Below are positions 14,923 to 18,169 of a stretch of DNA of 18,169 nucleotides, one piece after another. The notes under the pieces are model-generated. The model did not search any database, was not told the origin of the DNA, and saw only the letters and a program-made list of their open reading frames with translations. The stretch covers positions 1-18,169 of the forward strand of contig NZ_JAKJHX010000108.1 in assembly GCF_021648855.1 (NCBI RefSeq), written 5' to 3'. The translations under genes and the position numbers were made by a program. Each line of letters begins with the position of its first letter. The first letter of the stretch is position 1. Source of the stretch: Tychonema litorale BBK16 (GTDB taxonomy: Bacteria; Cyanobacteriota; Cyanobacteriia; Cyanobacteriales; Microcoleaceae).

Positions 14923-16320
14923 TTACATTTGTTCGAGTTCCATTCCTTTGGTTTCCTTAATAAAAAAGGCAACAAAAAAGATTGAGATTGCTGCCGATAT
15001 TGTGTAAAGACCGTAGGCCGCACCCAGTCCAAAATATTGCAATAGCGGAGGAAAGGTTGTAGAGACAACAAAATTTGCAATCCACTGTACTGCGGCGGCG
15101 ATCGATAGTGCTGATGTCCGAATTTTGTTATTAAACATTTCGCCCAAAAGTACCCAAACCACAGGGCCCCACGAAAAACCGAAACAAAATACATACAGGT
15201 TGGCTGCTATAAGGGCGATGATGCCAGCAGAGCCGATTAGTGTTGGATTACCAGAGGCATCTAAGGCTGCATTCCCGAAAATAACGGTCAATGTACCTAA
15301 AGTTACCGTCATGCCGATCGACCCAACGAGCAGCAAAGGTTTGCGACCAAACTTATCAATAAAAGTAATTGCAATCAACGTCGTTATAATGTTAACCGCG
15401 CCTGTAATCATCGTGAGTTTAAGAGAATCTTGTTCGGAAAAACCAACAGCCCGCCACAAAACGCTGCTGTAGTAAAAAATTACGTTGATACCAACAAACT
15501 GTTGCAATATTGATAGACTGATGCCGATCCAAACAATCGGTAATAGTCTGCCACTTTTCCCAAAAAGGTCAGACAAGTTAGGCTTGCGGTCTTTCAAAAT
15601 AGTTTGCCGAATGTCTGCGATTTTTGACGAAATGTTACCATCCACAATTTTTGTCAGAATAATAGAAGCTTCTTGTTCTCGCCCTTGAGCTATTAAATAG
15701 CGCGGAGATTCAGGAATCGCCAACGCAGCCATGCCATAAATCACGGCTGGAATAGCTGCTGTCAAAAACATCCAGCGCCAAGCAGTTATCCCAAACAAAA
15801 ACGGTAGTTCTGCTGAACCCGCCGATGCCGTAATAGAATAGTCACTTAATAGCGCCACGAAGATTCCCAGGACGATCGCCAATTGCTGAAGCGATCCAAG
15901 CCTGCCGCGCATCTCAGCGGGCGAGCATTCGGCAATGTAAGCTGGTGCAATGACGCTAGCAATACCAACTGCAATCCCTCCCAGCAATCGCCAAAAGATA
16001 AAGTCCCAAATACCGAAGGCAAATCCCGATCCAAGAGCGCCGATCGTAAATAATCCTGCGGCAATTAGCATTGCTTTGACTCGACCGTAACGGTCTGCAA
16101 TCTGTCCAGCACAGAAGGCTCCCAGCGCAGAGCCTAACAAAGCCAGAGATACGGCCAAACCCGTCAACCAGCTACCGACATTAAACGCTTTTGTTAGGGC
16201 TATAATTGCGCCATTGACTACAGCAGTATCAAAACCAAATAAGAAGCCACCGAGAGCAGCAGCCCCACAAATTAAGATGACATAATATGTCTTATTTTTA
16301 TGAGTTGTCGCAGATATCAT
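14923..16320 (-). CDS. MFS sugar porter (sugar:H+ symporter family)
   Basis: A 465-aa, twelve-helix transporter of the cytoplasmic membrane. Family signatures are all visible: GFDTAVVNGA (29-38), DRYGR (76-80) in the loop between helices 2 and 3, RGR (138-140), PESPRYL (203-209) at the end of the first half, QQFVGINVIFYY (273-284), DKFGRK (322-327), GPVVWVLLGEMF (385-396) and the C-terminal KETKGMELEQ (455-464). QQ and the following GIN are sugar-binding residues in XylE/GLUT-type porters. The substrate is probably a hexose or pentose such as glucose, but cannot be fixed from the sequence. It lies downstream of the 93-aa membrane gene (44-bp gap) and is flanked by direct repeats made from that gene's 3' end. 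No perfect HIP1 site is present. Confidence 0.9.
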   Translation of the reverse strand: MISATTHKNKTYYVILICGAAALGGFLFGFDTAVVNGAIIALTKAFNVGSWLTGLAVSLALLGSALGAFCAGQIADRYGRVKAMLIAAGLFTIGALGSGFAFGIWDFIFWRLLGGIAVGIASVIAPAYIAECSPAEMRGRLGSLQQLAIVLGIFVALLSDYSITASAGSAELPFLFGITAWRWMFLTAAIPAVIYGMAALAIPESPRYLIAQGREQEASIILTKIVDGNISSKIADIRQTILKDRKPNLSDLFGKSGRLLPIVWIGISLSILQQFVGINVIFYYSSVLWRAVGFSEQDSLKLTMITGAVNIITTLIAITFIDKFGRKPLLLVGSIGMTVTLGTLTVIFGNAALDASGNPTLIGSAGIIALIAANLYVFCFGFSWGPVVWVLLGEMFNNKIRTSALSIAAAVQWIANFVVSTTFPPLLQYFGLGAAYGLYTISAAISIFFVAFFIKETKGMELEQM

Positions 16321-16364
16321 TATACTTGTACTCCACGATCTTGAGTTTATTTATGCTTGTCTAC

Positions 16365-16646
16365 CTATTGAATCTTCGACGCAATCAGACCGACAAGCAC
16401 AATTAGACCTAATGCTCTCCGAAAGTAATTAACTCCTTGAAATAATTCTTCCCAAGCCCAAGTAAACAAGACGCCAAAAGCTACTAAATCCAACCCTAAA
16501 TTAATTTTGCCGGTTGTCACAATCAGCTTTAATAAACTAGCTACAATCCAGACGATGAGTGGTAGATTTGGCGGCTGAGCTATGACAATGTTGCCTTCGC
16601 TGTCCCGGAAAGTGCGATCGAACAATGTATCTTCTCTGGTTTCCAT
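16365..16646 (-). CDS. Small conserved membrane protein of unknown function (93 aa)
   Basis: Residues 1-26 are polar (TFRDSEGNIVIAQPPNLP), followed by about three hydrophobic segments at roughly 28-44, 49-67 and 75-91. FTWAWEELFQGVNYFRRALG (from residue 61) is the most family-like stretch; I recall similar small proteins with this W-E-L-F-x-G-V-N-Y-F-R-R pattern in varied bacteria, without a known function. The start is supported by GAGGA (16654-16658) seven bases upstream. A diverged copy of its last 22 codons lies beyond the sugar porter. It directly precedes the porter on the same strand, so the two may be co-expressed. I would not give it a function. Confidence 0.75.
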   Translation of the reverse strand: METREDTLFDRTFRDSEGNIVIAQPPNLPLIVWIVASLLKLIVTTGKINLGLDLVAFGVLFTWAWEELFQGVNYFRRALGLIVLVGLIASKIQ

Positions 16647-16676
16647 GAGTTTTTCCTCGAAATGTAGTAATAGGTA

Positions 16677-16696
16677 TGAATTGAATTGAATTGAAT
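16677..16696. repeat. Pentamer tandem repeat (TGAAT)4
   Basis: Four perfect TGAAT units lie 30 bp upstream of the start of the 93-aa membrane gene, in the gap after the baeRF-type gene. The tract could be a slippage site or part of the promoter region. Nothing else was seen in the gap 16647-16759. Confidence 0.7.
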
Positions 16697-16759
16697 TACT
16701 TACACAAATCTTTGTCGATCGCGCATTGAATTTTGGCTGAATATTTTTGCGGTCTAAGG

Positions 16760-17164
16760 CTACTCGGCAAAGTGCTGTCGAATCTTCGCCGCGACTTGAT
16801 TGTCCGTCATTTTGTCAACTGTCTCAATACCGACGATGCGTTTACCGAGGTGATGTCCTTCAAGACGTTTTTTTAGTTCATCCTTTGCCTCACCAGGCCC
16901 AAATATCAGAATAGACTCTGCATCACGAATCAACGCAATCACCTCATCGTAGTAAGTATTGAGTTCTCCCGTAAAATATCTCTGGCGACTATCATCTGCG
17001 GGTACTTGAGATGATTCATAGCTACCCTTAAGGGGTGAATCACCCGATCGCCGAGGCTGTTTTTCTACATCCGATAGTATCTCTTTTATTTCTTCGCCTT
17101 TCTCAGTAATAGTCAGGATACTAGCCTTCCGATGGTCAATCCACAGCCCTGTTTTTGTTGTCAT
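16760..17164 (-). CDS. eRF1-like (baeRF-type) small protein
   Basis: With the start chosen here the protein is 134 aa. It begins TGLWIDHRKASILTITEKG (5-23), a beta-hairpin typical of proteins that resemble peptide-release-factor domains. It has a polar linker (about 33-66), then YYDEVIALIRDAESILIFGPGEAKDEL (positions 71-97; Ile-Phe-Gly-Pro-Gly-Glu-Ala-Lys is the key motif) and VDKMTDNQVAAKIRQHF at the C-terminus. This pattern recalls the bacterial/archaeal eRF1-related (baeRF) group, thought to act on stalled or modified ribosomes or as stress proteins. No GGQ motif is present, so peptide release is not expected. A Met six codons upstream (17182) is in frame, but the strong AAAGGAG site lies between the two and points to 17164. 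Family call moderate; function unknown. Confidence 0.65.
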   Translation of the reverse strand: MTTKTGLWIDHRKASILTITEKGEEIKEILSDVEKQPRRSGDSPLKGSYESSQVPADDSRQRYFTGELNTYYDEVIALIRDAESILIFGPGEAKDELKKRLEGHHLGKRIVGIETVDKMTDNQVAAKIRQHFAE

Positions 17165-17169
17165 TGGAA

Positions 17170-17176
17170 CTCCTTT
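17170..17176 (-). promoter_or_regulatory. Strong ribosome-binding site, decides the baeRF-type start
   Basis: AAAGGAG on the minus strand, five bases before the ATG at 17164. It would be inside the coding region if translation began at the in-frame ATG at 17182. Confidence 0.75.
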
Positions 17177-17338
17177 GTTCACTATTGTTTGAGACTTATA
17201 GTTTTTACTAAGCCACGGGATAAATGTAATTTTGTTATTAGCTTACTCTTTAAAATTGACGAAAGTATTCTTCTTAAGGCATAGTTTTTATCAAGGCTCG
17301 CAATGCTGAAGCCAAATCAATTTGCGGCTTGCTAAAAG

Positions 17339-18007
17339 CTACCGTTTTTTGACCTTCCCCAAACCCTCCACAGATTCCTGGACTTGAGGAGAACCGACAT
17401 ACTCGATCGCCCCCACGCCGGATACAGATGCGTTCAACTGCTCGCTCACATTGACTACAGCGCTCCCCACGCCACTGTTCTGAACAGTAGCCTGCTTAGT
17501 CTTGAACTCCTCGCCCTGGAAGCCTCCGACCCCAGCAAGCTTGAGATCGAGTACATCAGCGCTGCCTGCGATCGTCATGCTACCTACTCCATCCAGAGAA
17601 ACCGACAACCGCTTGCCTTGGATACCCTTTGCCTCAATACTGCCGACACCGTTCAGGTTCAAGCCCTCTAAGCTTTTGACTTGCACGACGAACTCAATGG
17701 GCTTGGTTGGATTGATGGCGGCATCGTTGACAGTACCGAGATACAGAGTGCGATCGGTCACGCGACCCTCCAAGAGTGGCAGGAGATTGTCCTCGGCGCT
17801 GATTGTGAGGGACTCTTTTCCCGTCTGCTGTATCTTGACCATGCCCACAGATTTAAAGGAAATCGATGAGAATCCAGCCACTTCTCTGGATGCAGTTTTG
17901 ACGATTCCAGAGCCTCTAACCCCGTTATTACCAATGTTGAAATAGCAGCCTGAGAATATGCTTAAAGCTACCAAACATGATAGTAACCAGTATCGTTTTA
18001 TTTTCAT
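17339..18007 (-). CDS. Lipoprotein with GIN (DUF2807) beta-helix domain
   Basis: A 222-aa exported protein. Residues 1-20 are a lipoprotein signal peptide (MKIKRYWLLSCLVALSIFSG) with lipobox ending in Cys21, so it should be lipid-anchored in the periplasm or outer membrane. The mature part (about 32-215) has the repeating beta-strand pattern of the DUF2807/GIN domain: VAGFSSISFKSVGMVKIQQ near the start, then repeated GVG turns (NGVGSIEAKG, DGVGSMTIAG, AGVGGF, SGVGSAVVNV, SGVGAIEYVG). Such domains are predicted to form a short parallel beta-helix and are linked with cell-surface functions or adhesion, mostly without experiment. A GGAG sequence lies upstream of the ATG. It is the first gene of the minus-strand run; a 150-bp gap separates it from the baeRF-type gene. 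Confidence 0.88.
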   Translation of the reverse strand: MKIKRYWLLSCLVALSIFSGCYFNIGNNGVRGSGIVKTASREVAGFSSISFKSVGMVKIQQTGKESLTISAEDNLLPLLEGRVTDRTLYLGTVNDAAINPTKPIEFVVQVKSLEGLNLNGVGSIEAKGIQGKRLSVSLDGVGSMTIAGSADVLDLKLAGVGGFQGEEFKTKQATVQNSGVGSAVVNVSEQLNASVSGVGAIEYVGSPQVQESVEGLGKVKKR

Positions 18008-18063
18008 TATTTTGTCTCCATTGGTTTAAATTTATATCAATTCAGGCTGTGCCGGAATGATAG

Positions 18064-18118
18064 AGGAGACGGCAGTGCCGTGTCCCTACAATGTTATTTT
18101 GGGTAGGGACACGGCACT
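18064..18118. repeat. Palindromic repeat, copy 3 of 3
   Basis: AGTGCCGTGTCCCTAC (18074-18089) pairs perfectly with GTAGGGACACGGCACT (18103-18118) around the 13-nt loop AATGTTATTTTGG. The loop's reverse complement (CCAAAATAACATT) matches the loop of copy 1 at 11 of 13 bases, so copies 1 and 3 lie in opposite orientation. It is the best-preserved stem of the three. The right end coincides with a minus-strand TAG (18117-18119). Confidence 0.85.
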
Positions 18119-18169
18119 AAGTCGGATCGTAGCCATGTCGTTCTGTGAGCCAAGGAGTTGTCTGAGGCG
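18117..18169 (-). CDS. Possible C-terminal end of a gene cut by the right edge
   Basis: One minus-strand frame gives PQTTPWLTERHGYDPT and a TAG stop whose first bases lie at the edge of the palindromic repeat. The residue choice looks protein-like and the stop position fits a gene ending just before an intergenic repeat, but only 17 codons are visible and other frames are also open. Treat as tentative. Confidence 0.3.
   Translation of the reverse strand, partial: PQTTPWLTERHGYDPT

Noticed and set aside
14820..15194. Minus-strand frame of 124 codons
   Set aside because: It lies mostly inside the sugar porter gene in another frame and its product has no family-like pattern; the porter's motifs are unambiguous.
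14779..16646. Insertion sequence or integron cassette around the porter
   Set aside because: No transposase, integrase or terminal inverted repeats were seen; the flanking repeats are pieces of a coding gene.
17165..17182. Upstream in-frame ATG for the eRF1-like gene
   Set aside because: Using it would place the strong AAAGGAG ribosome-binding site inside the coding region; the ATG at 17164 is better.

Overview
The window looks like chromosomal DNA of a filamentous cyanobacterium, probably in the Oscillatoriales/Microcoleus range. The evidence is the frequent HIP1 octamer (GCGATCGC; 14 copies counted by eye in the first 11.7 kb), heptanucleotide tandem arrays between genes, dispersed short palindromes (GTAGGTTGGGT and GGCACTGCCGTGTCCC types), moderate GC, and protein families typical of cyanobacteria. 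No rRNA, tRNA, CRISPR array, transposase or phage gene was seen.

Left part (1-4900): the N-terminal part of an unknown gene runs off the left edge. Next come a fused FHA-PrsW membrane protease, a 290-bp spacer made almost wholly of two opposed heptamer arrays around a hairpin, a small two-helix membrane protein overlapping peptide deformylase (def) by ATGA, a retropepsin-like aspartic protease, and a membrane protein with a pentapeptide-repeat tail.

Middle part (5000-9820): three genes on the + strand suggest lipid-linked glycosylation at the membrane: a PIG-V-like GT-C enzyme, a second GT-C-type enzyme, and a GT2 polyprenyl-phosphate sugar synthase with two C-terminal helices. A divergently read TenA (thiaminase II) with a complete active-site set sits between the first and second of these. 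After the GT2 gene lies a 265-bp spacer holding two short, inverted, related reading frames that look like gene debris.

Right part (10085-18007): all genes read on the - strand. In transcription order they are a GIN/DUF2807-type lipoprotein, a small eRF1-like (baeRF-type) protein, a 93-aa membrane protein, an MFS sugar porter, a 3' fragment of a paralogue of the 93-aa gene, a 75-aa protein whose C-terminus is encoded by a palindromic repeat, an MgtA-type Mg2+ P-type ATPase, and an unusual pyruvate kinase-like protein with a long N-terminal extension and no C-terminal regulatory domain. From mgtA to the right edge (about 6.4 kb) I found no perfect HIP1 octamer, and the sugar porter is flanked by diverged direct repeats. 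This fits an accessory or acquired block linking Mg2+ transport, sugar uptake and lower glycolysis. That link is inference.

The most noteworthy points are the FHA-PrsW fusion, the Mg2+-ATPase/pyruvate kinase-like pair, the direct-repeat-flanked porter with its gene remnant, the three-copy palindrome family that supplies a protein tail, and the heptamer arrays that stop almost exactly at start or stop codons.
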